Shown here piece after piece: positions 18,647-27,095 of a DNA stretch of 64,000 nucleotides (the stretch's first letter is position 1; the number at the start of each line of letters is the position of its first letter). The notes below the pieces were generated by a model. It ran no database searches. It had not been told where the DNA came from and saw only the letters and a program-made list of their open reading frames with translations. The stretch is from Acholeplasma equirhinis (GTDB taxonomy: Bacteria; Bacillota_I; Bacilli_A; Acholeplasmatales; Acholeplasmataceae): the NCBI RefSeq assembly GCF_017052655.1, contig NZ_JAFIDC010000001.1, positions 1,054,001 to 1,118,000 on the forward strand. Direction: 5' to 3'. A program made the translations under genes and the position numbers.

Positions 18647-19081
18647 ATGAAAAAAATATTAGATTCTAAATTAAACACAACCGTTGCTAACTTTGCAGTA
18701 TTTTTCACAAAGTTACATCACTTTCATTGGTTTGTGAAAGGTCCTAAGTTCTTCGAACTTCACAAACAGTTTGAAGCGTTATATGAAGAGGTTAATGAAC
18801 TTTATGATACCTTTGCAGAACGCTTGATTACAATTGGTGGTAAACCTGCATCAAGTTTAAAACAATATCTAGCCCTTACAACCTTAAAAGAATCAGAAAC
18901 ACTTGAACCTGCTTCGATGGTTTCTGAGGTCATCCTTGATTTGAAACAACTTGTTAAAGAAATGAAAGAAACAATCGAATTAACAAGTGAACTCAAAGAT
19001 GATGCAACTGAGGATTTACTCATTTCAACAATTCAATCATTTGAAAAGAAAATTTGGATGTTTGAAGCATACCAAGCATAA
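18647..19081 (+). CDS. dps: Dps-family ferritin-like protein
   Basis: 144 residues forming a four-helix ferritin-like subunit. LHHFHWFVKGPKFFELHKQFEALY (about residues 22-46) and LYDTFAERLITIGGKP match the Dps ferroxidase-site motifs (His, Asp, Glu at the dimer interface). Such dodecamers oxidise Fe(II) with peroxide, store iron and protect DNA. No lysine-rich N-terminal tail is present, so DNA binding is uncertain. The gene ends directly at an inserted IS200-type element, whose end hairpin may serve as its terminator. Confidence 0.9.
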   Translation: MKKILDSKLNTTVANFAVFFTKLHHFHWFVKGPKFFELHKQFEALYEEVNELYDTFAERLITIGGKPASSLKQYLALTTLKESETLEPASMVSEVILDLKQLVKEMKETIELTSELKDDATEDLLISTIQSFEKKIWMFEAYQA

Positions 19082-19190
19082 TAAAAATCCGCGTCTTCAA
19101 GGCGCGGTTTTTCTCACACGCCTACAAGGCTTTATTACTGGCGACCCCCATTTGAGGGTCTTTTTATTTGCCCAATTGCCTTTGACACTC

Positions 19191-19652
19191 TTACTTACCC
19201 GTAAACGGGTCTTTATACTCCTTGATGCTCTTCTTATCCGCTAGTTGATCATCTAACTCTTGGTTCCTGATATAATTTGCTACTGTTTGCTTGTTTAGAC
19301 CTACGGTCGAAACGTAGTATCCTTCTGACCAGAAGTGTCGAGATCCATAGTTGTATTTCAAATTAACATGCTCGTCAAAAATCATCAAACTACTTTTCCC
19401 TTTCAAATACCCCATGAATGAACTTAATGCTAGTTTTGGTGGTATCTTGACGAGCATGTGGATATGATCTGACATTGCATGTGCCTCGACTATTTCCACG
19501 CCTTTGTATTCACACAGGCGTCGAATGTACTTGCCAATATCACTTCTCAACTTTGCATAGATCGCTTTTCGTCGATACTTTGGTGTGAAGACTATGTGGT
19601 ATTGGCAGTTCCACCTTGTATGTGATAAACTACTTGTATCATCGTTCTTCAT
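19191..19652 (-). CDS. tnpA: IS200-type transposase TnpA
   Basis: A 153-residue Y1 HUH single-strand transposase. CQYHIVFTPKYRRKAIY is the usual N-terminal strand and substrate region, HIHMLVKIPP holds the metal-binding His-x-His, and the catalytic tyrosine is expected in VANYIRNQ near the C-terminus. The length is the family norm. The ATG lies at 19650-19652. AAGGAGG is 17 bases upstream, a loose spacing, and it can be hidden in a hairpin (see the regulatory entry). This copy appears intact. Confidence 0.93.
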   Translation of the reverse strand: MKNDDTSSLSHTRWNCQYHIVFTPKYRRKAIYAKLRSDIGKYIRRLCEYKGVEIVEAHAMSDHIHMLVKIPPKLALSSFMGYLKGKSSLMIFDEHVNLKYNYGSRHFWSEGYYVSTVGLNKQTVANYIRNQELDDQLADKKSIKEYKDPFTGK

Positions 19653-19665
19653 TGTTCTGATGATA

Positions 19666-19732
19666 GAATCCTCCTTGGTTTAATTTGGTGTAAGGCAATT
19701 GGTCATTACCATTATACCAACCAAGAGGATTC
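19666..19732 (-). promoter_or_regulatory. Hairpin covering the tnpA ribosome site
   Basis: On the minus strand GAATCCTCTTGGTT (19719-19732) pairs with AACCAAGGAGGATTC (19666-19680), 14 bp with one bulged G, hiding AAGGAGG. A TGGTATAAT extended -10 (TATAAT at 19711-19716) lies in the loop. Transcripts from it would lack the 5' arm, while transcripts entering from outside would include it. Protection against external transcription is known for IS200. The same structure is present in copy 2. Confidence 0.65.
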
Positions 19733-19810
19733 TTTTTGTTTATCCCTACTGCTCCTTTGATTCCACCCGCATAGCAGGTGGTTTTATGTTAGTCTACGAC
19801 CAACATAATA

Positions 19811-19835
19811 AAAAGTGGAGAGAAATCTCCACTTT
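19811..19835 (-). terminator. Terminator of dnaB, at the IS insertion boundary
   Basis: On the minus strand AAGTGGAGA and TCTCCACTT form a strong stem followed by TTTTATT, the last bases being shared with the IS end. Confidence 0.82.
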
Positions 19836-19840
19836 GTTTT

Positions 19841-21181
19841 TTAATTTGCTGTTTCTTCTAAATTTGAACGCTCTGCAAATCTTGAGTATTGTGTTTGGAA
19901 AATAAAGTTAATTGAACCAATTCGACCTTGACGGTTTTTAGCGATGATGATTTCAGCATCACCGGATGGTTCTTTATCTCTATTATAGTATTCATCTCTA
20001 TGAATAAACATAACAATATCGGCATCTTGTTCAATCGAACCAGATTCACGTAAATGGGCAAGTAATGGTTTTTTATCTTGTGTCTTTTCAACATCACGTG
20101 ATAATTGTGATAATGCAACAACTGGTACTTTTAATTCTTTAGCCATTTGTTTTAAGGCACGAGAAATCTTAGAAACCTCATCTTGACGACTTGCATTACC
20201 ACGCATATCTGCATGAATTAATTGCAGGTAGTCAATAACAATTAAATCGAGTTTACCTTCTTGTGCAAGTTTACGACACTTTGCACGAATTTCATTAATG
20301 TTACTTGATGTTGAGTCATCAAAGTAGACATTATGTGTTGTCATACGATCGGTAAACATTTCAAATTGTTTCCATTCTTGAGCAGTTAAATGACCTGTTC
20401 TTAATTTTGAGTTTTCAATATTACTTAAACTTGAAATCATACGGCTAACTAATTGTTCGTTACTCATTTCAAGTGAGAAAATTGCAACGCCAGCTTTACC
20501 GTCTTTATTATACATAGCAGCATTTAATGCTAAGTTCATAGCAAATGCTGATTTACCCATCGAAGGACGGGCAGCAATAATAATTAATGCTTCAGGTTCA
20601 AGTCCATTGATATAAGTATCTAATGTTGTAAATCCGGTTGATAAACCCGTAACACCTTTATTTGATGCAAGGAAATGCATCTTATCACGCACTTCTGTCA
20701 TAATCTCAGGGATTGGTTTAAATCCACCAACTTTTCTTCTTTGAGATAATGCTAGGACAGACTGTTCAACTTTATCTAGATACTGTAATGAATCAATATC
20801 AGATGTTAAACCATCTGCTGCTAAACTTTGTGTTACAGAGATGACATCACGTTTAAGTGAATAATCTCTAACAATATCCATATAAGTATCTAAATGTTCA
20901 ATCGATACAGTATAGTTTGATAATTCAATTAAATAACTGAGACCACCAACGGTTTCAAGTTGACCTTTGTGTGAAAGATGACTGGATAAAGACGTGTAAT
21001 CAATATCTTTTCTTTGATTAAAGAGGTCTTTCATCGCAATATAAATCAACTTATGATTTGGATCATAGAAATCTTCTTCTCTAATCCCATCAAATACAGC
21101 TGGTGCACAATTACCATCTAAAAAGATTGCCCCTAGGACAGACTTTTCAGCATCTACTGAATGTGGTAATTTGGTTGACAT
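19841..21181 (-). CDS. dnaB: Replicative DNA helicase
   Basis: A 446-residue hexameric helicase that unwinds DNA at the replication fork. The N-terminal domain opens with LPHSVDAEKSVLGAIFLD, typical of DnaB. Walker A is ARPSMGKSAFAMNLAL (about residues 205-220), Walker B is LIVIDYLQLIH, and the C-terminal RESGSIEQDADIVMFIHRDEYY and AKNRQGRIG motifs follow. There is no intein. It lies two bases after the gdpP-rplI gene, the same order as gdpP-rplI-dnaC in Bacillus. Confidence 0.97.
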   Translation of the reverse strand: MSTKLPHSVDAEKSVLGAIFLDGNCAPAVFDGIREEDFYDPNHKLIYIAMKDLFNQRKDIDYTSLSSHLSHKGQLETVGGLSYLIELSNYTVSIEHLDTYMDIVRDYSLKRDVISVTQSLAADGLTSDIDSLQYLDKVEQSVLALSQRRKVGGFKPIPEIMTEVRDKMHFLASNKGVTGLSTGFTTLDTYINGLEPEALIIIAARPSMGKSAFAMNLALNAAMYNKDGKAGVAIFSLEMSNEQLVSRMISSLSNIENSKLRTGHLTAQEWKQFEMFTDRMTTHNVYFDDSTSSNINEIRAKCRKLAQEGKLDLIVIDYLQLIHADMRGNASRQDEVSKISRALKQMAKELKVPVVALSQLSRDVEKTQDKKPLLAHLRESGSIEQDADIVMFIHRDEYYNRDKEPSGDAEIIIAKNRQGRIGSINFIFQTQYSRFAERSNLEETAN

Positions 21182-21183
21182 AC

Positions 21184-23643
21184 TTAATCCCTCTTTTCGA
21201 TAATGTTTACTTCGAAACTTGCTTTAACCCCTTTATCTAAATGCACAGTTACAGGATAAATACCTGCGGATGTAATATCTGTTGCTAAGTCAATTTTCTT
21301 TTTATCAATAACAACACCGTGTTTGCGTTCAAATTCTTCAACAATTTGTTTTGAAGTAATTGAACCAAAACGTTTACCATCTGCACCAACAGCAAGTGAT
21401 AATGTCACACTCTTACCTTCGATTTCAGATGCAATCTTCTTCATCAGATTTAAGTATTTAATTTCTTGTTGGCGTTCAATTTCTTTTTGTTCGCTTAATT
21501 TCTTAAGGTTTTCATCTGTAGCAGGCATTGCTTGTTTTGCTGTAATTAAGTAATTTGCATAACCACCAGCAACTTCAATGATTTGATCTTTCTTACCTTT
21601 TCCTTTAACATCCTCTAATAAAATAACTTTCATAGGTTCAGTTGTTCCTCCATGTTCTAATTCTATAATGTTCTTAAGTTGTAGATATGCATCATTTACT
21701 TTAACGTCTTTCATTTGGGTTGCAGCACTATTTAAGTGACCACCACCACCCATTTGTTCCATGATAACTTGGACGTTTACAGCACCGAAACTTCTTGCAG
21801 AAATACCAACTGTATTCATATCTATTTTTACGATAGCAAATGCTGCATCAATATTTTTGATATCAAGTAAAGCTTGCGAAACTTGTGCAATAAATGCACG
21901 GTCATGATAAATCTTCTCAGATTTAACAATTGCGAAACGGTCTAAGAAAATCTCAACTGATGCAAATAAATTGTTGAGTTCAACTGTCTTATTTAAATCA
22001 TTTCTTAACCATGTTTTAACAAGAATTGAGTCTGCACCAAAGTCTTTTAATCTTGCTGCGACATCAAACGTTCTTGCGGTTGTACGATATGTAAAGGTAT
22101 TGGTATCAACAACTAAGCCACCATACATAATGGATGCTTCGAGTGGATCAATTGAAATCTCACGATTAAAGAAGTTTATAAGTTCAATAATCAGTTCAAT
22201 TGTTGATGATGCACTTGAGTCAACAAATGAGTATTCACCTTCGATTGATTCTTCGTTACCTCTATGGTGATCAATGACACCTAATTTCATACCTTTTTGT
22301 AACAATTCAGGTGAATGTACGATACCTGGATTTTGTGTATCAACAATTAACATGAATGTATCTTCGTTTGCTTTTTCAAGCGCTTTTTCGGTAGAAATTA
22401 AATATTTTAAAATTGGATGATTGTTTTGTTTTAAAATCGATAGTACATAAGATGTTGATGGGTCTAATTTTTCTTCATCTACCACTAAATACGGTGTAAT
22501 ATCTGGAGCTGTTAATGCCATTTTTAAGGTTGCAATCATTGAACCAAATGAATCTAAATCTGTTTGATTATGACCTTGAATAAATAATGTTTCTGTTTTA
22601 TCTAAGATATCACGCAGTTCTAGTGCACTTTGACGCACATTCACTCTAGATGCTTTTGCAGTTGTTTCTTGTTTTGCACCAAAATATGCAATCTTTTGAT
22701 TTTGAATATTCACAACAGCTTGGTCACCACCGCGTTTTTCAGCAAGTTCAATCGCGTTTTGTGCATAGTCTGATAATTCATCATATTCTAAATCCCAGCT
22801 TGCAATACCGATTGAGACAGTAACTCTAATTTGATATTTTGATGAAATTGAACGAATACGTTCAAGAATATCAAACTTATTGGCCATCATTTCTTCTAAC
22901 TTTTTACGCTTTGTTAACATGATTAAACGGTTATCACCATAAGGTTTTAGATAACCATTGTATTCTTCTACCCAATCTGCAATAGTTGATAAATATTCAC
23001 CCTTAATGCTAGACTGTTCAGAAATATCAAAGTTCGAAATATTTTCTTCGAAGTTGTCTAAGTTGATAATACCAATTGCAGGTAAATTTTTAATGAATTC
23101 TAACTTAACGTTTTCACGTTCAGTAACATTAAATAGATAAATAACTTGAAGGTCTTTTTTATAATTTACTTCATATTTATCATTGTTAACAGCAATTGTA
23201 ATACGATCTTGACTGCCAGATTTAATATAATCTTCAAGTGCAGTATTGATTTCACCTAAATTTTTATCAATTAATTTAGTGCCAAAAATTTCTTTAGCAA
23301 AATTATTAACCCATTTAACTTCTGTTAATTCTTCATCTAAAACAATGATACCAATTGGTAGTCCTTGGAATGCATCATCACCAATTTGGTTGACACGTGG
23401 TGAAAGTTTACTCCAACGTGCTAAACGGTTTTGAAGATTTGTAATTTGATTTTTATATTTAATACGACTTAAGATTAAAGATGCAACATTAAAAATGATC
23501 GCTGAAACAAATGCAAGTCCGAATGCAATCATCATTAATTCATCAACTGAACCTTGTAAATCTTGATAAATAAGGATAGCTAAAAATGCAAATGAACCGA
23601 TAAATATTAAGATTGATATGAAAACAACTAGAAATCTTTTCAA
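21184..23643 (-). CDS. gdpP-rplI: Fusion of c-di-AMP phosphodiesterase GdpP and ribosomal protein L9
   Basis: One frame of about 819 residues. Residues 1-60 give two membrane helices, then a PAS-like part and a degenerate GGDEF domain (IGIASWDLEYDELSDYAQNAIELAEKRGG region). A DHH-DHHA1 phosphodiesterase follows, with DLDSFGSM, VDTQNPG and DHHRGN. Residues 671-819 are a complete ribosomal protein L9 (MKVILLEDVKGKG to the end). No stop separates them. The internal ATG at 21631-21633 has GGAGG 13 bases upstream, so free L9 could be made by internal initiation. The best start is a TTG at 23641-23643 after GAGGT; upstream in-frame codons lie over an extended -10 TGATATAAT (TATAAT at 23666-23671). 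I recall such fusions being annotated in phytoplasmas and relatives. Confidence 0.93.
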   Translation of the reverse strand: MKRFLVVFISILIFIGSFAFLAILIYQDLQGSVDELMMIAFGLAFVSAIIFNVASLILSRIKYKNQITNLQNRLARWSKLSPRVNQIGDDAFQGLPIGIIVLDEELTEVKWVNNFAKEIFGTKLIDKNLGEINTALEDYIKSGSQDRITIAVNNDKYEVNYKKDLQVIYLFNVTERENVKLEFIKNLPAIGIINLDNFEENISNFDISEQSSIKGEYLSTIADWVEEYNGYLKPYGDNRLIMLTKRKKLEEMMANKFDILERIRSISSKYQIRVTVSIGIASWDLEYDELSDYAQNAIELAEKRGGDQAVVNIQNQKIAYFGAKQETTAKASRVNVRQSALELRDILDKTETLFIQGHNQTDLDSFGSMIATLKMALTAPDITPYLVVDEEKLDPSTSYVLSILKQNNHPILKYLISTEKALEKANEDTFMLIVDTQNPGIVHSPELLQKGMKLGVIDHHRGNEESIEGEYSFVDSSASSTIELIIELINFFNREISIDPLEASIMYGGLVVDTNTFTYRTTARTFDVAARLKDFGADSILVKTWLRNDLNKTVELNNLFASVEIFLDRFAIVKSEKIYHDRAFIAQVSQALLDIKNIDAAFAIVKIDMNTVGISARSFGAVNVQVIMEQMGGGGHLNSAATQMKDVKVNDAYLQLKNIIELEHGGTTEPMKVILLEDVKGKGKKDQIIEVAGGYANYLITAKQAMPATDENLKKLSEQKEIERQQEIKYLNLMKKIASEIEGKSVTLSLAVGADGKRFGSITSKQIVEEFERKHGVVIDKKKIDLATDITSAGIYPVTVHLDKGVKASFEVNIIEKRD

Positions 23644-23699
23644 TTCGACTACCTCACTTATAAAAATTATATCATATATCAAGTATATGATAAAAAAAA

Positions 23700-23724
23700 T
23701 TTATCCCCAAAAATTGGGGATAAA
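23700..23724 (-). terminator. Terminator of the rpsF-ssb-rpsR operon
   Basis: An 11-bp perfect stem TTTATCCCCAA/TTGGGGATAAA with a three-base loop, followed by a T run on the minus strand; 12 bases after rpsR. Confidence 0.92.
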
Positions 23725-23736
23725 TGTATATTTTAA

Positions 23737-23976
23737 TTATTCTTTTACGAATGGGATTAATGCCATATGACGTGCTCTCTTGATAGCTACTGCTAATGGA
23801 CGTTGCCATTTAGCTGAAGTACCTGTTACACGTCTTGGTAAGATTTTACCGCGTTCTGTAATAAATTTCTTTAATAATTCAGTATCTTTAAAGTCAATAT
23901 GAGTGAATTTATTTGCTGTAAAATAACATACCTTTTTGCGCTTTTTAAAGCCACCACGTTTTGGTCTGTCTTGCAT
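23737..23976 (-). CDS. rpsR: 30S ribosomal protein S18
   Basis: A 79-residue S18, which binds S6 and 16S rRNA at the platform. [26 protein letters not shown] and [28 protein letters not shown] are the conserved S18 pattern. There is a single cysteine near residue 17, not a full zinc site. Third gene of the rpsF-ssb-rpsR operon. Confidence 0.97.
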   Translation of the reverse strand: MQDRPKRGGFKKRKKVCYFTANKFTHIDFKDTELLKKFITERGKILPRRVTGTSAKWQRPLAVAIKRARHMALIPFVKE

Positions 23977-23990
23977 TTTTTTAGTCCTTT

Positions 23991-24419
23991 CTAGAATGGT
24001 AGATCATCGTCTGCAACGAGTTGTTTAGATGTTTCATAGAATTCATCTTGTTCTTTTTCGTTGCTCTTAGCTTCGTATTCACCATTAGAATTAGAATCAC
24101 CTTTAGATTCTAAGAGTTGTACATTATCACATACAACTTCTGTTACATAAACGGTTCTACCGTTTGCGTCTTCATAAGTTCTGGTTTGAATACGACCTTC
24201 GATGCCTAATAAGGCACCTTTCTTCACGAATTTCTTCATGAATTCAGCTGTATTTCTCCAGGCAACACATGAAATGAAATCTGCTTGTCGCTCACCATTT
24301 GCAGATGTAAAATTACGATTTACAGCCAAGGTAAATTGAGTGACACTGCCACCACCTGCGACTGCTCTTAAATCTACTTCTTTGGTAATTCTTCCGACAA
24401 GAACGACTTTATTAATCAT
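23991..24419 (-). CDS. ssb: Single-stranded DNA-binding protein
   Basis: A 142-residue SSB: an N-terminal OB fold ([58 protein letters not shown]), an acidic, polar linker, and the C-terminal tip ADDDLPF that recruits replication and repair proteins. It lies one base after rpsF and 14 before rpsR, the usual Firmicute order. Confidence 0.97.
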   Translation of the reverse strand: MINKVVLVGRITKEVDLRAVAGGGSVTQFTLAVNRNFTSANGERQADFISCVAWRNTAEFMKKFVKKGALLGIEGRIQTRTYEDANGRTVYVTEVVCDNVQLLESKGDSNSNGEYEAKSNEKEQDEFYETSKQLVADDDLPF

Positions 24420-24420
24420 G

Positions 24421-24708
24421 TTATTCCCCTTCTTTTACTTCGATGTGGCGAATCACTGTTTCAGTAATTTCAATCACACGTTTGTATTCAGCGATACCTG
24501 CAGGTGTAGTTTCCACTAACATCCATACATAGTAGCCTTTTCTATGATGATTGATTTCGTACGCTAAATCTTTTAAGCCGATTTCTTTAAGTTCTAAGAT
24601 GTTACCACCGTTTGATGTAACAACATTACTTAAATCAGCAACCAGACGTTTTAATGCTTCTGGATCTAACGTTGGATTCGCGATGTACATAAGTTCGTAC
24701 TTTCTCAT
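24421..24708 (-). CDS. rpsF: 30S ribosomal protein S6
   Basis: A 95-residue S6 (MRKYELMYIANPTLDPEA start, LAYEINHHRKGYYVWMLVE middle), partner of S18 on the 30S platform. The leader between its promoter and AAAGGAGG contains a GTCA-GAAA-TGAC hairpin. CCTT before it could pair with AAGG of the ribosome site, a plausible place for S6:S18 autoregulation, but I cannot match the known S6:S18 motif with confidence. Confidence 0.96.
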   Translation of the reverse strand: MRKYELMYIANPTLDPEALKRLVADLSNVVTSNGGNILELKEIGLKDLAYEINHHRKGYYVWMLVETTPAGIAEYKRVIEITETVIRHIEVKEGE

Positions 24709-24772
24709 TCTTTAACCTCCTTTTGGTCTCTGGTCATTTCTGACAAGGATCTGCATTTTTACATGCCTTTAA

Positions 24773-24801
24773 ATTATAACATGAAATGTTATTTAAAACA
24801 A
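24773..24801 (-). promoter_or_regulatory. Promoter of rpsF-ssb-rpsR
   Basis: Minus strand TTGTTT (24796-24801), 17-base spacer, TATAAT (24773-24778) with TG one base before. The transcript has a leader of about 60 bases. Confidence 0.7.
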
Positions 24802-25251
24802 CTAAATTTTCAATGTTTTTTTGATGAATTCTACAATGTATGAGACTGTGGTATCAATATTTTCTTCACGAGATTTTTGATCTTCAAATACTAATTTTTG
24901 AATATAAACCTCACCTTGATAATACATTCCAAAGTAACAAAGATTAGGATTTTTTCTTTCTGCATAACCTGTTGTTGCGATACAAAGTGTTCTATTTGTT
25001 AAAAGATGTAAGTTTCTTACCATCGCTTCACAAACTTCACTTGAAACAACATCATACATTTCAATAAGTTTAGGATCAATGTTTAAATATTTTTGTTTTG
25101 CCTCATTTGAATACACAACAAAACTTTCTTTTAAAGATAGACTTGCATTAGAGTTTTTAATAAAACTTGCTGCAAGTGCACCACCTGTCATTGATTCTGC
25201 AAAACTAATAGTTTCTTTTCGTTTTAATAAATACTCAAGAATTGCTCTCAT
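24802..25251 (-). CDS. pncC: CinA C-terminal domain protein, nicotinamide-nucleotide amidase
   Basis: A 149-residue stand-alone CinA C-terminal domain. SFAESMTGGALAASFIKNS (residues 17-35) is the family signature. PncC deamidates NMN to nicotinate mononucleotide for NAD recycling. The end is divergent: the usual strongly conserved GPGG segment appears as CIATTGYAERKNPN, so substrate activity is less certain. The start overlaps the protease gene upstream by 4 bases. Confidence 0.8.
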   Translation of the reverse strand: MRAILEYLLKRKETISFAESMTGGALAASFIKNSNASLSLKESFVVYSNEAKQKYLNIDPKLIEMYDVVSSEVCEAMVRNLHLLTNRTLCIATTGYAERKNPNLCYFGMYYQGEVYIQKLVFEDQKSREENIDTTVSYIVEFIKKTLKI

Positions 25252-26339
25252 GGAATTTCGACCGTAACAACGACGTTTTTGTATTGACCTAAATTCTGAT
25301 CAAATCTTCTCACTGTGAAATGATAAGTCATACCACTTTTCACCTCGCCAATTAAACCAATTAACTCTTCATTCTTAGTTACTGGTTGATTTTCAAAATG
25401 TGTAATCAAATCATAAATTTCAAATTGACCATAAGAAGGTCTGGTTGAATTGATATCAATAATAACGATACCTTCATAGTCAGTGTCAATTTTATCAGCT
25501 GCAATAAAATCTTGTGCACGTTCACCGAACCATTCAACATAATTTGTTGATAAAAAGTCAGTTGATGCAACTAAATGTACACCAAGTTTTGGTGTCACTG
25601 CATTTAATCTTGTTTCAATCATTTTAGCAACTTGATTTACATGAATAGCTTCAGCCATTAAATATACTGTTTCACCATAATACTTTTCAATTCTTTGTGT
25701 ATTAATACCAATAAATGTACCATCATATGAAAAGAGTGGTCCACCCGAATTACCTGGATTAATATTTGCAGTATGTCCAATAAACATTGAATCAATACCT
25801 GAAACGATACCTAAGTTTGTTACAAGGTTAAAATTTGCTTCATTAATTGGTGTCCCAATGCCAAAGACTGTCATACCCTTTGTAACTTGTATGCGCATAT
25901 TTTCTTCTTGAAGTGGAATTATATCAATCATTGGGTAGTCAAATTCACTCATAAATCTGACAATTGCGATATCTTCATGATCAGGAATCGATGTGCCTGT
26001 TGGATATGCATAAATGTCACCAAGTTCAATACGATCAAATGCCGTTTGAACCTTCACGTGTGTCACACCATCAACAACGTGATTATTCGTTACAACATAA
26101 TAAAGATAGCCACCAGGAACTTCTTCACGATGGAAAATACTGCCACTACCAAGTCCTAAATCAAATTCCATGTAATGACCTAGTAAAGCCACTGTAGAGG
26201 CTTTGAGGTTATTCGTCAATGTCTGAAATTGAAGTACTGTTGGATGTTCTCTTTCAGGATGTTCAATCGGTTTTGGAATACAACCTACAAGTAGAAAGAT
26301 AAAGCATCCTAAGTAAAATAAACTTAAGATTTTTTTCAT
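25248..26339 (-). CDS. Lipoprotein trypsin-like serine protease (HtrA-like)
   Basis: 363 residues. A lipobox LVGC near residue 19 anchors it outside the membrane. The S1C triad is complete: His in VTNNHVVDGV, Asp in HEDIAIVRF and Ser in NPGNSGGPLF. The C-terminal 110 residues (YEGIVIIDINSTRPSYG, then DLITHFENQPVTKNEELIGLI) resemble a PDZ domain, as in DegP/HtrA. Likely a surface protein quality-control or processing protease. It lies directly after a paralogue that has lost catalytic residues; the two are co-directional with a 3-base gap. Confidence 0.88.
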   Translation of the reverse strand: MKKILSLFYLGCFIFLLVGCIPKPIEHPEREHPTVLQFQTLTNNLKASTVALLGHYMEFDLGLGSGSIFHREEVPGGYLYYVVTNNHVVDGVTHVKVQTAFDRIELGDIYAYPTGTSIPDHEDIAIVRFMSEFDYPMIDIIPLQEENMRIQVTKGMTVFGIGTPINEANFNLVTNLGIVSGIDSMFIGHTANINPGNSGGPLFSYDGTFIGINTQRIEKYYGETVYLMAEAIHVNQVAKMIETRLNAVTPKLGVHLVASTDFLSTNYVEWFGERAQDFIAADKIDTDYEGIVIIDINSTRPSYGQFEIYDLITHFENQPVTKNEELIGLIGEVKSGMTYHFTVRRFDQNLGQYKNVVVTVEIP

Positions 26340-26342
26340 AGA

Positions 26343-27095
26343 TTATAAGTACCCTTCAACAAGTTCAATGACTCTATTTACAAATAGTGCATGGTTGATT
26401 AAAACCTCAGGACGTTGTTGGCTACCTGCAGTTGTTGAATATTTCGTATTAATACCAATCAACTGACCTGTTGATTTTAAGAATAGTGGTGAACCAATTT
26501 GACCATAATTAAGATTTGTTCCATGGATTAAAATATTGCCTTGATTACCCATGATTAATGCTTTATTTGTGACATAATTGAAATAACCTAAAGTAATTGG
26601 TGTACCAATTGAGAAGATTTCTCTTGTTTTGAGTAATTCAATTGAATCATCAAATTCATTTAATTCAATAACACCTAATTCTCTATTTGTTTCAAAAGTA
26701 ACCACTGCAATATCACTATTTGCATCGTATTCTGCCTGATAATTTAAAATAACACCTGGATAACTTTGAATGCTCGATACATAAACATTAAGAGATAATG
26801 CATCTTCTACAACCCATTGACTTGTAAGTACTGTATAAACATTTGTTAATAGTGCCGCTTCAACTTTGACAATAACACCACTACCACGACGTGATTGGTT
26901 GTTATCTTGTGTATTTTCAATCGCAACGACGGCGGTTTCTAATTCTTGAACCATTGCGATAAATTCAGCTTCTTCTTCTGTTACTGCTGGGGCATATACA
27001 TCTGGTCTTAAATTTGAAAGATATTCATCTAAATCACAACCTGCAAGTGTGAATACAAGCATTGAAATTAAAATGAGTGAAAGTATTTTTTTCAT
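26343..27095 (-). CDS. Lipoprotein pseudoprotease (trypsin-fold paralogue lacking His and Ser)
   Basis: 250 residues with a lipobox LAGC near residue 19 and a trypsin-like fold related to the next gene. Where the active paralogue has TNNHVV, this one has LTSQWVV, so the catalytic His is Trp. Where GNSGGPLF is expected it reads GQIGSPLF, so the Ser is Ile. The Asp position (SDIAVVTFE) is kept. There is no PDZ domain. The surrounding fold is well preserved, so it is probably expressed and functional as a binding or regulatory partner rather than decayed. The start overlaps tatD by 4 bases. Confidence 0.8.
   Translation of the reverse strand: MKKILSLILISMLVFTLAGCDLDEYLSNLRPDVYAPAVTEEEAEFIAMVQELETAVVAIENTQDNNQSRRGSGVIVKVEAALLTNVYTVLTSQWVVEDALSLNVYVSSIQSYPGVILNYQAEYDANSDIAVVTFETNRELGVIELNEFDDSIELLKTREIFSIGTPITLGYFNYVTNKALIMGNQGNILIHGTNLNYGQIGSPLFLKSTGQLIGINTKYSTTAGSQQRPEVLINHALFVNRVIELVEGYL

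Larger units (their letters stand above)
19080..19813 (-). mobile_element. IS200-type insertion sequence, copy 1
   Basis: A 734-base unit repeated at 50625-51358 with only three base differences that I can see. It encodes a single HUH transposase and no TnpB. There are no terminal inverted repeats and no target duplication; instead each end has a subterminal hairpin (CCGCG/CGCGG at 19089-19108, CCACC/GGTGG near 19770-19790). This is the IS200/IS605 pattern of single-strand transposition. The insertion point abuts the T-tract of the dnaB terminator. Confidence 0.9.

Noticed and set aside
23644-23682. Upstream ATG as the start of the GdpP-L9 gene
   Set aside because: Those codons lie over an extended -10 promoter element and lack a ribosome site, whereas the TTG at 23643 has GAGGT at a suitable distance.
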